Under the pieces are notes generated by a model. That model did no database searches. It was not told the DNA's origin and saw only the letters and a list, made by a program, of their open reading frames with translations. 64,000 bases of DNA, taken from contig NZ_JBBCJO010000005.1 of the NCBI RefSeq assembly GCF_037190085.1, forward strand, positions 310,001-374,000, read 5' to 3'. A program made the position numbers and the translations under genes. Origin of the DNA: Gemmatimonas aurantiaca. Lineage in GTDB: Bacteria > Gemmatimonadota > Gemmatimonadetes > Gemmatimonadales > Gemmatimonadaceae. Shown here piece by piece: positions 35,504 through 44,856 of the stretch; the first letter of the stretch is position 1; each line of letters opens with the position of its first letter.

Positions 35504-36167
35504 ACTGCTCGACTGGCTGACCACGCTTCCCGATCCGCTGCTCTACGGCGCGATTGTGCTGGCGGCGTTCGCCGAAAATGTCTTTCCTCCACTGCCGGCC
35601 GATACGGTGATCGCACTCGGCGCCTTCGTGGCCGCACGCGGCAACGGCACGGCACTCGGCGTGTGGGGCGCCACGATGCTCGGCAACATCGGCGGCGCGA
35701 TGTTCATGTACTGGGTGGGTCATCGGTTCGGATTGCCATGGCTGTCCCGGCGCGTGCCCGCGCTGCTGCCGGCCGATGCCAGCGAACGGTTCGCGGAACG
35801 ATTTGCCACGCAGGGCATGCTGGCCGTGATCATCAGCCGCTTCCTGCCGGCGGTGCGCGCCGTGGTGCCACCGGTGGCCGGCGCGCTGGGCATTGGCGCG
35901 TTGCGGGCTGGCATCGCCATGACCATCGCGTCGGGTGCGTGGTACGGTCTCGTCTGCGTGCTGGCCTTTCGCGCCGGAGAAAATGCCGATGCACTGCTGA
36001 CGAAGATCTCGGGGCAGCAGCGTCTCATCGGTCTCGTTGCCGTCGTGCTGGCCGCGCTGTTCGCGGGCATCTGGTGGCAGCGCGCACGCGCGAAACGCGC
36101 GCGGAGGCAGCCCACGACGCATGCCCCCACGCACACGCCGCCGGGTGGCGATCACGACAATGTCTGA
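35496..36167 (+). CDS. DedA family membrane protein
   Basis: A 223-residue protein of the DedA (SNARE-associated, DUF family VTT) group, involved in undecaprenyl phosphate or lipid flipping and envelope homeostasis. Motifs: AFAENVFPPLPADTVIALGAF near the start, GNIGGAMFMYWVGHRFG, and ISRFLPAVRAVVPPVAG, the family arginine-proline signature. Four or five helices. Start taken at GTG 35,496; a TTG two codons upstream is an alternative. It overlaps ispF by 8 bases and xerD by 8. Confidence 0.8.
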   Translation: MRELLDWLTTLPDPLLYGAIVLAAFAENVFPPLPADTVIALGAFVAARGNGTALGVWGATMLGNIGGAMFMYWVGHRFGLPWLSRRVPALLPADASERFAERFATQGMLAVIISRFLPAVRAVVPPVAGALGIGALRAGIAMTIASGAWYGLVCVLAFRAGENADALLTKISGQQRLIGLVAVVLAALFAGIWWQRARAKRARRQPTTHAPTHTPPGGDHDNV

Positions 36168-37116
36168 CGGACCCGACGCCGCGGAGAGGGAAAATGCGGA
36201 GAGGGAAAATCAGGAACACGCCCTGCGACGCGGGTTCCATCTCCAGGCCTTCGAAGACGCACTGCAGATCGAGGAAGGCGCGTCGCCGCGCACGGTCGAA
36301 GCGTATCGCCGTGACGTGATCCGCTGCGCGGCCTACATGCGGGCGCAGGGCATTGGTCAGGCGCGGGACATCACACCGGCCGCGTTGCGGGAATTCGTCT
36401 ATCACCTGAAAGATCTCGGGCTTGCCGGCAGTTCCATTCGTCGCAACATCTCGGCGTTGCGCACATGGTTCCGCGTGATGGTGGCCGAGGGATTGGTGAC
36501 CGTCGATCCCACGGAGCGACTGGATACGCCGCAGCGGTGGCGGACACTGCCCGAAGTGCTCACGGTGGACGAAGTGACGCGTCTGCTCGCCGCCCCGGGA
36601 CTCGATGAACGTCTGGCGTTCCGTGATCGTGCGATGCTCGAACTCGCGTACGGGGCGGGGCTGCGTGTGTCGGAGTGGATCGGCCTCGAGGTGAAGGACG
36701 TGCTGCTCGAGGAAAGTCTGGTGCGGGTGCTGGGCAAGGGGAGCAAGGAGCGTCTGGTACCGATCGGCCGCAATGCCATCGGCGCCGTGGCCGTGTATCT
36801 GCGCGAGCTGCGGCCCGTGCTGGAGCGTGGTGCGGGCAAGGGCATCCTGTTTCTGAACGGGCGCGGCGTGCCGCTCACCCGCATGGGCGCGTGGAAGATC
36901 CTGCGCAAATACGTGGAGATGGCGGGCATCGAAAAGCAGGTCTCTCCGCACACCCTGCGTCATTCGTTCGCCACCCATCTCCTCGAAGGCGGGGCCGACC
37001 TGCGGGCGGTGCAGGAGATGCTGGGTCACGCCGATATCGCGACCACGCAGATCTACACGCATGTGGATCGTGAGTATCTGCGCAGTGTGCACCGGCAGTT
37101 TCATCCGCGGTCCTGA
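36160..37116 (+). CDS. xerD: Tyrosine recombinase XerD/XerC
   Basis: A 318-residue site-specific recombinase that resolves chromosome dimers at dif. The N-terminal SAM-like domain (residues ~30-115) is followed by the catalytic domain with Arg169 (AGLRVSEW), Lys in GKGSKER, His264 and Arg267 (PHTLRHSFATHL), His290 (LGHADI) and the nucleophile Tyr299 (TQIYTHV). The spacing equals that of E. coli XerD to within one residue. A duplicated 12-base unit (GAGAGGGAAAAT) encodes EREN twice at residues ~10-17. A matching dif site is at 58,923. XerC cannot be excluded from sequence alone. Confidence 0.9.
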   Translation: MSDGPDAAERENAERENQEHALRRGFHLQAFEDALQIEEGASPRTVEAYRRDVIRCAAYMRAQGIGQARDITPAALREFVYHLKDLGLAGSSIRRNISALRTWFRVMVAEGLVTVDPTERLDTPQRWRTLPEVLTVDEVTRLLAAPGLDERLAFRDRAMLELAYGAGLRVSEWIGLEVKDVLLEESLVRVLGKGSKERLVPIGRNAIGAVAVYLRELRPVLERGAGKGILFLNGRGVPLTRMGAWKILRKYVEMAGIEKQVSPHTLRHSFATHLLEGGADLRAVQEMLGHADIATTQIYTHVDREYLRSVHRQFHPRS

Positions 37117-37145
37117 CAGCGGCCCCTGCGTCGCACCACCTTTCC

Positions 37146-37397
37146 CTAGGGGACTTCAGCGCGCGCCTGAGCGTCCAACGCTCCATAACCGCAGCGCTGG
37201 GTCACATCCCCATCGCGATAGGACTTGAAGTCGACGGCGATGCTATCGACATGTGTGCGGGCTTTGGCGTAGACTTTGGCGCAGTCCTCCGCGCCAGGCG
37301 CCCCATTGAATGGCGCCAGGGCGAGCTTGGTACTCAACGCCACGAGGGCGCCGAGCATGGCGATGCTCATCACTCTGCCTGCGATGCCTTCAGACAT
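37146..37397 (-). CDS. Small secreted protein of unknown function
   Basis: An 83-residue ORF not recognised as a known family. It starts with a perfect AGGAGG ribosome site 6 bases before the ATG, which argues it is real. The N-terminus has a signal-like helix (residues ~8-27) and the mature part has two cysteines (Cys39 and Cys69) that could form a disulfide, as in small periplasmic proteins. It lies opposite in strand to all its neighbours, convergent with xerD. Confidence 0.6.
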   Translation of the reverse strand: MSEGIAGRVMSIAMLGALVALSTKLALAPFNGAPGAEDCAKVYAKARTHVDSIAVDFKSYRDGDVTQRCGYGALDAQARAEVP

Positions 37398-37707
37398 GAC
37401 GCCTCCTGGTAGGATCGAGCGAATCCCGTCCCATCAAACTCGCGCCGACAGACGATGGTCACAAGTCGAGGTGGTGCGGCTTGTCAGACTGATCAGATCG
37501 CCGCCTTCACACCTGCGACCGCCTGTGCTGTGGGCTGAAAACGTACGCCGGGCCGGATCCCACTCAGTGACCCTTTTGATGATTCCGTTGTACTGCTGTA
37601 TGAAGCCCCGACAACAGTGTCGCGACCCCTCACACCTGGAAGGACTGGCCGGCTCCGCCTGGACGATGCGTCGCCCCGTCTGACCTGAACTCCGATCCAG
37701 TCGGCGC
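37398..37707. other. 310-base intergenic region
   Basis: Lies between the divergent small secreted protein gene and the lipoprotein gene. It has the ribosome site of the former at its left end and a candidate rightward promoter near 37,576. I see no RNA gene or repeat here. Confidence 0.5.
37576..37604 (+). promoter_or_regulatory. Candidate sigma-70-type promoter of the lipoprotein gene
   Basis: TTGATG and TATGAA with a 17-base spacer, each 4/6 to consensus, ~100 bases upstream of the lipoprotein start. Confidence 0.35.
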
Positions 37708-38106
37708 ATGGATCGATCCGGAACGTATATGCCGATATCGCATCTGATGGTCGCTAACGCGCTCAAACCGCAACTGGCTATCGCCCTGTGCATATCTCTC
37801 GTGCTGCTGGCCTCCTGCAGTGACGACCGGATTTTCGTATGCACGACAGAACTCACCGTGCGGGTCGAAAGCAGCCGACAAACCTTGCGCGTGGGGGAGA
37901 CCACCACGGCCAGAGCGTCAGCCACCACGTGCGGAGGCACCAGGTCGGTCTCTTACGTGTGGCGATATGCGAGCAGTGACTCCGCGGTCGCCCGGGTGGA
38001 CTCCGTGACGGGTGTCATACAGGGCGTGGCGCCCGGAAGCACAACGATCCGCGCGGAGGTCGATGCCTTTCCCCGAGGCTTCCTCCCAATCACCGTCACG
38101 CCATGA
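37708..38106 (+). CDS. Putative lipoprotein with Big2-like Ig domain
   Basis: A 132-residue protein with an N-terminal lipobox LASC (Cys37 counted from the first ATG; ATGs at codons 8 and 14 are alternatives, the last giving the neatest signal peptide). Residues ~45-130 match the bacterial Ig-like Big2 pattern: strand LTVRVESSRQTLRVGETTTA, then SYVWRYASSDSAVARVDSVTG and ASGTTTIRAEV-like (here PGSTTIRAEVDA). Big2 domains mediate surface adhesion or assembly. Start and role are uncertain. Confidence 0.65.
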   Translation: MDRSGTYMPISHLMVANALKPQLAIALCISLVLLASCSDDRIFVCTTELTVRVESSRQTLRVGETTTARASATTCGGTRSVSYVWRYASSDSAVARVDSVTGVIQGVAPGSTTIRAEVDAFPRGFLPITVTP

Positions 38107-38269
38107 AGTACGGGAAGCAAAGTCGGGCCGGCGCAGGACAGGCCATCATGCGGAAACACCGGGGCGTACTCTCTCGCACTCCCATCGACTTCTTCCCGGG
38201 AATCCCGAGTATCTTTCAGTACGCACACCGTCCGCTGCGCCCGTATTTCCGACCGCAATCGCCCCCGTC

Positions 38270-38860
<591 letters not shown>

Positions 38861-38925
38861 AAGTTGCGACGTCGGGGACGAACAGCCAAGTTCGGGGCAG
38901 TAGGTCCCGGGACGCGTGCCTCGTC

Positions 38926-39017
38926 ACCCGAAACCCGGTTGTTCACCCCCAAACCCAGAACACGGAACTCCAAACGCGCCTGGCTGTTCACCCCCAAACC
39001 CACCCGCCCCGAAACCC
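38926..39017. repeat. Repeat unit upstream of the outer-membrane-like gene, two partial copies
   Basis: Copy 1 at 38,926-38,971 contains CCCGGTTGTTCACCCCCAAA; copy 2 at 38,981-39,001 starts TGGCTGTTCACCCCCAAAC. The gene start follows directly. Related copies in both orientations lie just after the gene (39,617-39,704). Confidence 0.85.
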
Positions 39018-39578
39018 ATGCCCCTCTTTCGTAAGCTCACGACTGCTGCGCTCGTCGCCCTTCTGCCCGTTGCCGCCCAAGCCCAGCTCCGTCCCAGCAT
39101 CGACGTCGAAACGTTCGTGCAGTGGCCGAACATCAACGAGCGCTATATCAACCCCGGCATGCTGCACGCCGGTCTGGGCATCACCACACCGCTCGTCCGG
39201 GGAGAGTCCCTCTCCTGGGTGGCCAGTCTCCGGGTGATGGGAATGGTTTCTGGAAGTGGCGAGAATGCCGACTGTCTCGTGCTTCCTGGAAAGACCGGCT
39301 GCTGGGGCCACATGGACGTCACCCCGCGCGGAGCGTTGCTGACGGGCGGTGCCTATCGAAACGGCCCGGTGGTTCTGCAGGCGCAGGGCGGCGTCGCGCG
39401 GTTCGAGCGTGAATGGGGCGGAGCCAAGAACGCGCCGCAGGCGCGGGTCGATGCGGCGTTCATGTTTCATCGTCACATCGGGCTGACCTTGTCGGCCACG
39501 AGAGCCTGGCTTGGCGATCACCTGGATCAATCGCTGCAGATGTCGTCGGCAGGCCTGGGGCTTCGCTGGACTCCGTGA
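39018..39578 (+). CDS. Putative outer-membrane beta-barrel-like protein
   Basis: A 186-residue protein with a 22-residue signal peptide ending in VAAQA. The mature part alternates short polar turns with amphipathic strands (for example WVASLRVMGMVSG, GVARFEREWGG, GLTLSATRAWLG, LGLRWTP) and ends in an aromatic-containing strand, as expected for a small outer-membrane barrel. Two Cys lie mid-protein. No family recognised. Flanked by repeats on both sides. The start at 39,018 is preferred because the signal peptide begins there; the upstream in-frame part is repeat sequence. Confidence 0.55.
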   Translation: MPLFRKLTTAALVALLPVAAQAQLRPSIDVETFVQWPNINERYINPGMLHAGLGITTPLVRGESLSWVASLRVMGMVSGSGENADCLVLPGKTGCWGHMDVTPRGALLTGGAYRNGPVVLQAQGGVARFEREWGGAKNAPQARVDAAFMFHRHIGLTLSATRAWLGDHLDQSLQMSSAGLGLRWTP

Positions 39579-39616
39579 GGGGCGGCCAGGGCCGCCGTTC
39601 CGGGTTCCGAGGAGCC

Positions 39617-39691
39617 GGGTTTGGAGATGAACAACCGGGTTTCGGGTCGCGCGGCCAGTGACCCGTGACCCGGCTGTTCACCCCTAAACCC
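39617..39691. terminator. Long imperfect inverted repeat between convergent genes
   Basis: A left arm at 39,617-39,648 and a right arm at 39,660-39,691 (32 bases each) pair at about 26 of 32 positions around an 11-base loop. It lies between the convergent outer-membrane-like and terC genes, where a bidirectional terminator is needed. The arms belong to the same repeat family as the copies at 38,926. A further GAACACAGAACCC follows to 39,704. Confidence 0.6.
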
Positions 39692-39706
39692 TGAACACAG
39701 AACCCA

Positions 39707-40636
39707 CTACTCCTTCTTCGGAAACACCAACGACAGCACCACGCTCCCCAGCAGCACCACGGCCACCACGCCGAGCGACAGGCCGATGCCAAGCGGTCGG
39801 ATCTCCGACAGCAGCATCTTCACCCCGACGAACGACAGCACCACGGCGAGCCCGTACTTGAGCAGGTGGAACTTCGTGATCACGTTGGCGAGCACGAAGT
39901 ACATCGATCGCAGGCCGAGAATGGCGAACACGTTGGACGTGTACACGAGGAACGGATTCCGCGTCACGCCGAAGATGGCCGGAATGGAATCCACGGCGAA
40001 CACGATGTCCGTGGTCTCCACCAGCACCAGCACCACGAACAGCGGCGTGGCCACCAGCCGCGCCGCGCCGCCCGGCTTGATCGGCTCGCGCACGAAAAAA
40101 TGCTCACCGTGAAAACGCGTGGTGATCGGAATCACCCGCCGCACGAACCGGATCACCGGATTGGCTTCCGGTGAGATCTCCTCGTTGCTCCCCATGGCCA
40201 TCCGGATGCCGGTGATCACGAGGAAGACGCCGAAGATGTAGATCACCCAATGGAACTGGGCGATCAGCACGGCGCCCGCGCCGATCATGGCGCCGCGCAT
40301 CAGGAGCGCCCCCAGAATGCCCCAGAACAACACCCGATGCTGCAATTCGGGTGGAATCCGGAAGTAGCCGAAGACCAGGATGAACACGAACAGGTTGTCC
40401 ACCGACAGGGCCTGTTCCACCAGATAGCCGGCGTAGAACTCCAGCATCGACTGGCGCCCCATCTCGTGGCCGATCCAGAGCCCGAACCCGATCGCCAGCG
40501 AGATCCAGACCACGCTCCAGCCGAGCGCCTCCTTCACCGACACCGCATGCGCCTTGCGGTTGAACACCCCGAGATCGAGTGCCAGGAGCACCAGCACCAG
40601 GGCGTTGAAGCCTATCCACCACGACGTTGTCGGCAT
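39707..40636 (-). CDS. TerC/Alx family membrane protein
   Basis: A 309-residue integral membrane protein of the TerC/Alx family, linked to metal (manganese or tellurite) export and pH response. Motifs: FYAGYLVEQALSVDNLFVF (conserved metal-site Asp), VETTDIVFAVDSIPAIFGV (second acidic motif) and NVFAILGLRSMYF. Start taken at the ATG 75 codons into a longer frame because the family begins at the first hydrophobic helix. The function of this copy is not shown. Confidence 0.88.
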   Translation of the reverse strand: MPTTSWWIGFNALVLVLLALDLGVFNRKAHAVSVKEALGWSVVWISLAIGFGLWIGHEMGRQSMLEFYAGYLVEQALSVDNLFVFILVFGYFRIPPELQHRVLFWGILGALLMRGAMIGAGAVLIAQFHWVIYIFGVFLVITGIRMAMGSNEEISPEANPVIRFVRRVIPITTRFHGEHFFVREPIKPGGAARLVATPLFVVLVLVETTDIVFAVDSIPAIFGVTRNPFLVYTSNVFAILGLRSMYFVLANVITKFHLLKYGLAVVLSFVGVKMLLSEIRPLGIGLSLGVVAVVLLGSVVLSLVFPKKE

Positions 40637-40671
40637 GCCTGCGGGAAGGAAGGTGACAAGTCCGCCTCCGT

Positions 40672-40700
40672 TTGCCTTCGGGAGTCGAACGGCGTATCTT
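40672..40700 (+). promoter_or_regulatory. Candidate promoter of the kds/lpt cluster
   Basis: TTGCCT and TATCTT with a 17-base spacer, 94 bases before kdsB. The region lies between divergent terC and kdsB. Confidence 0.35.
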
Positions 40701-40793
40701 ACTTGGCGTGAAATTTGCTGCAACTCCGCCCCGATCCATGGGCGCGCCCCGTCGTTTTCACGACCGGACGCGCCTCGGCTTGCGACTCCGTCA

Positions 40794-41600
40794 ATGCGTG
40801 TCCCAATGCCTGTCCTCGCGGTGATTCCGGCGCGCCTGGGCGCGACCAGACTGCCCCGCAAGCCGCTGCGCCTCCTGGGAGGCGAGCCGATCGTGGTCCG
40901 GGTCTACCAGCGCGTCGTGCACCTCGGCGTGGCCGACCACTGCGTCGTCGCCACCGACCACCCCGAAGTCCATGAGGCCTGCACGCGCCGCGGGATTCCG
41001 GTGGTGATGACCCGTGACGATCACCCCAGCGGCACCGACCGGGTCGCCGAAGTCGCGACCCGTCCGGAATTTTCCAGTTTCGACGTGCTCCTCAATGTGC
41101 AAGGTGACGAGCCATTTGTCTCCGGGGAGGCCCTCGCCGGCGCGGTGCAGGTGGTCACCTCCGGGCTGGCCCCCATCGGCACCGCCGCGGTTCCCATCCC
41201 CCTCGAGGCGCAGGCTCGCCCCGACGTGGTGAAGGTGGTCTGCGCCGACGATCGTCGCGCTCTCTATTTTTCACGGGCGCCGATCCCCTGGCTCCGGGAC
41301 CCCTCGGAGATGGCGATCCTGGCGCCCCTCGTCCGTCAGCATGTGGGGGTCTACGCCTACGCGCGGTATGCGCTGCAGCAGTGGGTGACCTGGCCTCCGC
41401 ATGCCCTCGAGCTCATCGAACGGCTCGAGCAACTCCGTCCGCTCGCCCATGGGCTCCCGATCGGTGTGGTCACCGTTCAGGCCACCGAGGGCGGCATCGA
41501 TACCGAGGACGACCTCGTGCGTGCCAACACGCACTGGGACGTCCTGCATGCTGCACCGGCTGTCCCTGCGAACACTCCGTCGGCTCATCGCACCGCATGA
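40794..41600 (+). CDS. kdsB: 3-deoxy-manno-octulosonate cytidylyltransferase
   Basis: A 268-residue enzyme that activates Kdo as CMP-Kdo for lipid A glycosylation. AVIPARLGATRLPRKPLRLLGG is the nucleotide loop; HPSGTDRVAEVA and NVQGDEPFV are sugar and metal motifs. ATG at 40,794 is used; a second ATG four codons on gives the usual N-terminus and is equally likely. Begins the Kdo-lipopolysaccharide operon. Confidence 0.93.
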   Translation: MRVPMPVLAVIPARLGATRLPRKPLRLLGGEPIVVRVYQRVVHLGVADHCVVATDHPEVHEACTRRGIPVVMTRDDHPSGTDRVAEVATRPEFSSFDVLLNVQGDEPFVSGEALAGAVQVVTSGLAPIGTAAVPIPLEAQARPDVVKVVCADDRRALYFSRAPIPWLRDPSEMAILAPLVRQHVGVYAYARYALQQWVTWPPHALELIERLEQLRPLAHGLPIGVVTVQATEGGIDTEDDLVRANTHWDVLHAAPAVPANTPSAHRTA

Positions 41601-41648
41601 TGCGGATCTGATGCGTCGACGTTCACGTTTTTCCGCGAGAACCCCCTG

Positions 41649-43358
41649 ATGTCCACCACCCTCACCCCATCGGGTCAGGCCACTGCACCGAAGTACATCT
41701 TCGTGACCGGCGGCGTCGTCTCGTCTCTGGGCAAGGGGATCGCCGCCGCCTCGCTGGGTCGTCTGCTCGTCGAACGCGGCTTCCGCGTGACCATGATGAA
41801 GCTCGACCCGTACCTCAATGTCGACCCCGGCACCATGTCGCCGTTCCAGCACGGCGAGGTGTTCGTCACCGACGACGGCGCGGAAACCGACCTCGATCTC
41901 GGACACTACGAACGGTTTCTCGACCGTCCGCTGTCGCAGGCCAACAACATCACCACGGGACGCATCTACTCGAACGTGATCACCAAGGAACGCCGCGGCG
42001 AATACCTCGGCTCCACGGTGCAAGTCATTCCGCACATCACCGACGAGATCAAGAACGCCGTCAAGCGCATCGCGCCCGGCAACGATGTGGTGCTCGTGGA
42101 GATCGGAGGCACGGTGGGCGATATCGAATCGCTGCCGTTCCTCGAAGCCATCCGCCAGTTCCGTCGCGAAGTGGGCAAGGAGAACGCCCTCTTCGTGCAT
42201 CTCACGCTGGTGCCGTACATCGCGGCCGCCGGTGAAGTGAAGACGAAGCCCACGCAGCACTCCGTGCGCGAGCTGATGGAAATCGGTATCCAGCCCGACT
42301 TCCTCATCTGCCGCAGCGAGAAGCCGCTGCAGGACGACGTCAAACGCAAGATCGGACTGTTCTGCAACGTCGACTTTGGCGCCGTCATCGAAAGCCCCGA
42401 CGTACCCACCATCTACGAAATCCCGCTGGCTTTCGAACAGCAGGGATTTGCCGAACGGGTGATGGAGCGGCTCCGGCTCACCGCGCCCACGCCGGATCTC
42501 TCGGCGTGGCGCAGCATGGTGCAACGCGTGATCCATCCGCGCGAGCGCGTACGCATCTGCGTGGTGGGCAAGTACACCGACTACATCGACAGCTACAAGA
42601 GCGTGCAGGAAGCGCTCATTCACGGCGGCATCGCGAACGATGTCGGCGTGGAACTCGCCTGGACCTCCAGCGACAACTTCACCTCGCCGGAGAAGGCGCG
42701 TGAGATCCTGTCGCAGTATCACGGCCTGCTCGTGCCGGGCGGTTTTGGTGTGCGTGGCGTGGATGGCATGATCGAAGCCATCCGGGCCGCACGGGAAATG
42801 CAGTTGCCGTTCTTCGGTATCTGCCTCGGCATGCAGGTGGCCATCATCGAGTTCTCGCGGCACGTGCTCGGTCTCGACGACAGTCACTCGAGCGAGTTCG
42901 CTCCCGAGTGCAGCAATCCGGTGGTCTCACTCATGGACTCGCAGCGGGAAGTCACCGACAAGGGTGGCACCATGCGTCTCGGTGCGTATCCGTGCCGGCT
43001 GCAGCGGGGGTCGCGCGCCGCGGAGATCTACGGCCAGCCCGAAGTGAGTGAACGCCACCGTCATCGCTACGAAGTCTCCAATCGCTATCGCGAGAAGTTC
43101 ATCGAGCACGGCCTGCGACTCAGCGGCCTCTCGCCCGACGAAACGCTCGTGGAGATGATCGAGCTTCCGTCGCACCCGTGGTTCATCGGATGTCAGTTCC
43201 ACCCCGAGCTGCAGTCACGTCCGTTGCGTCCGCATCCGCTGTTTGCCGGCTTCATCGCCGCGGCGGAGCGTCGGCGGCGTGAAGAGCAGGGAGGGCACGA
43301 CCGCGATCCGCAGACGGCTCCGGTCTCGGCCCCTGCGCTGGCCCACGTCAATCAGTGA
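41649..43358 (+). CDS. pyrG: CTP synthase
   Basis: A 569-residue enzyme that makes CTP from UTP, ATP and glutamine; CTP is the co-substrate of KdsB. The synthase domain has the P-loop GGVVSSLGKGIAAASLG; the glutamine amidotransferase domain has Cys392 in FFGICLGMQVAI and the His/Glu of FHPEL. Insertion of pyrG within a kds cluster is seen in other bacteria. Stop overlaps kdsA (GTGA). Confidence 0.96.
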   Translation: MSTTLTPSGQATAPKYIFVTGGVVSSLGKGIAAASLGRLLVERGFRVTMMKLDPYLNVDPGTMSPFQHGEVFVTDDGAETDLDLGHYERFLDRPLSQANNITTGRIYSNVITKERRGEYLGSTVQVIPHITDEIKNAVKRIAPGNDVVLVEIGGTVGDIESLPFLEAIRQFRREVGKENALFVHLTLVPYIAAAGEVKTKPTQHSVRELMEIGIQPDFLICRSEKPLQDDVKRKIGLFCNVDFGAVIESPDVPTIYEIPLAFEQQGFAERVMERLRLTAPTPDLSAWRSMVQRVIHPRERVRICVVGKYTDYIDSYKSVQEALIHGGIANDVGVELAWTSSDNFTSPEKAREILSQYHGLLVPGGFGVRGVDGMIEAIRAAREMQLPFFGICLGMQVAIIEFSRHVLGLDDSHSSEFAPECSNPVVSLMDSQREVTDKGGTMRLGAYPCRLQRGSRAAEIYGQPEVSERHRHRYEVSNRYREKFIEHGLRLSGLSPDETLVEMIELPSHPWFIGCQFHPELQSRPLRPHPLFAGFIAAAERRRREEQGGHDRDPQTAPVSAPALAHVNQ

Positions 43359-44191
43359 CCGGTCGATCCATGTCTCCGCTGTTCCCCGACGATCGCCTGT
43401 TTCTCATCGCCGGCCCCTGTCAGCTCGAAGACGACACGCTCAATCTGCGCGTTGGTGAGATGCTCGCCCGGCTCGCCGAGCATGTCCCGGGTGGCATCAT
43501 CTACAAGGCGAGCTTCGACAAGGCCAACCGCTCCAATGTCGACGGCGTGCGCGGGCCCGGTCTCGAAGCCGGGCTGGCCGCGCTCGATCGTGTGCGTGCG
43601 GCCACGGGGCTGCCCATTCTCACCGATGTGCACGAAGCCTCGCAGTGTGCGGCCGCGGCACAGGTGGTGGACGTGTTGCAGATCCCCGCGTTTCTCTGCC
43701 GACAGACCGATCTGCTGCTCGCGGCCGGCGCCACCGGCAAAGCGGTGAACGTGAAGAAGGGTCAGTGGATGCATCCCGAAGGCATGCGGGGCGCGGTGCG
43801 GAAAGTCGAAGCCGGCGCCGCGCTCGCCGGACGTGAAAGTGGTGCACTGGCCGTCACCGAACGCGGCACCTTTTTCGGATACGGCGATCTGGTGGTGGAC
43901 ATGCGCACGTTCACGCGCATGCGCGAAGCCACCGGGGTGCCGGTCATTTTCGACGCCACGCACAGTGTGCAGCGCCCGGGGCAGGGCGCCGGCGGCACGA
44001 GTGGGGGCGCGCGGGAATTCATTCCGCCACTCACCTTCGCGGCCGTCGCCGCGGGCGCACAGGGACTCTTTCTCGAGACGCACCCCGATCCCGATCACGC
44101 GCCCAGCGATGGACCGAACATGATCCCGCTGGACAAGCTCGCCGATCTCATCGCGCGCACGGTGGACATCTGGGATCGCGTGCGCGCATGA
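43355..44191 (+). CDS. kdsA: 3-deoxy-8-phosphooctulonate synthase
   Basis: A 278-residue enzyme that condenses arabinose 5-phosphate and phosphoenolpyruvate to Kdo 8-phosphate. LIAGPCQLEDD, ASFDKANRSNVDGVRGPG and GYGDLVVDMRTF are active-site motifs. A Cys follows the first motif (GPCQLE), which is common in the metal-dependent class, but the class is not decided. GTG start overlaps pyrG; ATG at 43,370 is possible. Confidence 0.94.
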   Translation: MTGRSMSPLFPDDRLFLIAGPCQLEDDTLNLRVGEMLARLAEHVPGGIIYKASFDKANRSNVDGVRGPGLEAGLAALDRVRAATGLPILTDVHEASQCAAAAQVVDVLQIPAFLCRQTDLLLAAGATGKAVNVKKGQWMHPEGMRGAVRKVEAGAALAGRESGALAVTERGTFFGYGDLVVDMRTFTRMREATGVPVIFDATHSVQRPGQGAGGTSGGAREFIPPLTFAAVAAGAQGLFLETHPDPDHAPSDGPNMIPLDKLADLIARTVDIWDRVRA

Positions 44192-44856
44192 TGGACGGGA
44201 AGACCGACGTTGTGACGGACGACGCAACCGCCGATGTCCTGCCACCACTCGTGGTGCACCCGCCGCGCATCGATCCCGCGCTGGCGCGTCGCATCCGGCT
44301 GGTCTGCTTCGATGTGGATGGAGTGCTCACCGACGGCGGGGTCTACCTCGGTGCTTCCACCAACGACATCCGGACGCCGTTCGAACTGAAGCGCTACGAC
44401 ATCCAGGACGGCCTGGGCACGGTGCTGCTGCGTTCGTGCGGACTCGAACTCGCGATCATCACGGGACGGGTGTCGGACAGCGTGGCGCAACGGGCGCGCG
44501 AGTTGCGCATCGACATCTGCGTGCAGGACCCGCATGCCCGGAAACTGCCGGCGCTGCAGGCCCTCTGCGCCGAACGTGGTTTCGCGTTGGATGAAATCGC
44601 CTTCGTGGGTGACGATCTCCCCGATCTCGCAGTGATGCGCGTGGTGGGGCTGCCCGTGGCCGTGGGCAACGCCGTACCCGAAGTCCGTCGCGTGGCGCGG
44701 TTGCAGCTCACCCGTCATGGTGGACATGGCGCCGTGCGGGAGTTCACCGAAGCGCTGCTCGACGCGCGTGGCGAGTGGATCGATGCCGTCGAACGTTATG
44801 TCCGGAGTCGCAGCGAGCCTGTGAATTCCGCTTCCCCAACCGGCACGAGTGCATGA
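44188..44856 (+). CDS. kdsC: Kdo 8-phosphate phosphatase
   Basis: A 222-residue HAD-superfamily enzyme that removes phosphate from Kdo 8-phosphate. The catalytic Asp42 and Asp44 are in CFDVDGVLTDGG; IITGR and GDDLPDLAVM provide motifs II and III/IV. The N-terminal ~35 residues precede the domain and the C-terminus extends ~30 past it, both unlike E. coli KdsC. ATGA overlaps on both sides. Confidence 0.9.
   Translation: MMDGKTDVVTDDATADVLPPLVVHPPRIDPALARRIRLVCFDVDGVLTDGGVYLGASTNDIRTPFELKRYDIQDGLGTVLLRSCGLELAIITGRVSDSVAQRARELRIDICVQDPHARKLPALQALCAERGFALDEIAFVGDDLPDLAVMRVVGLPVAVGNAVPEVRRVARLQLTRHGGHGAVREFTEALLDARGEWIDAVERYVRSRSEPVNSASPTGTSA

Noticed and set aside
36160..37116. Integrase of a mobile element
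   Set aside because: The length, catalytic spacing and position in a housekeeping gene run fit XerD; no att sites or other mobile genes are nearby.
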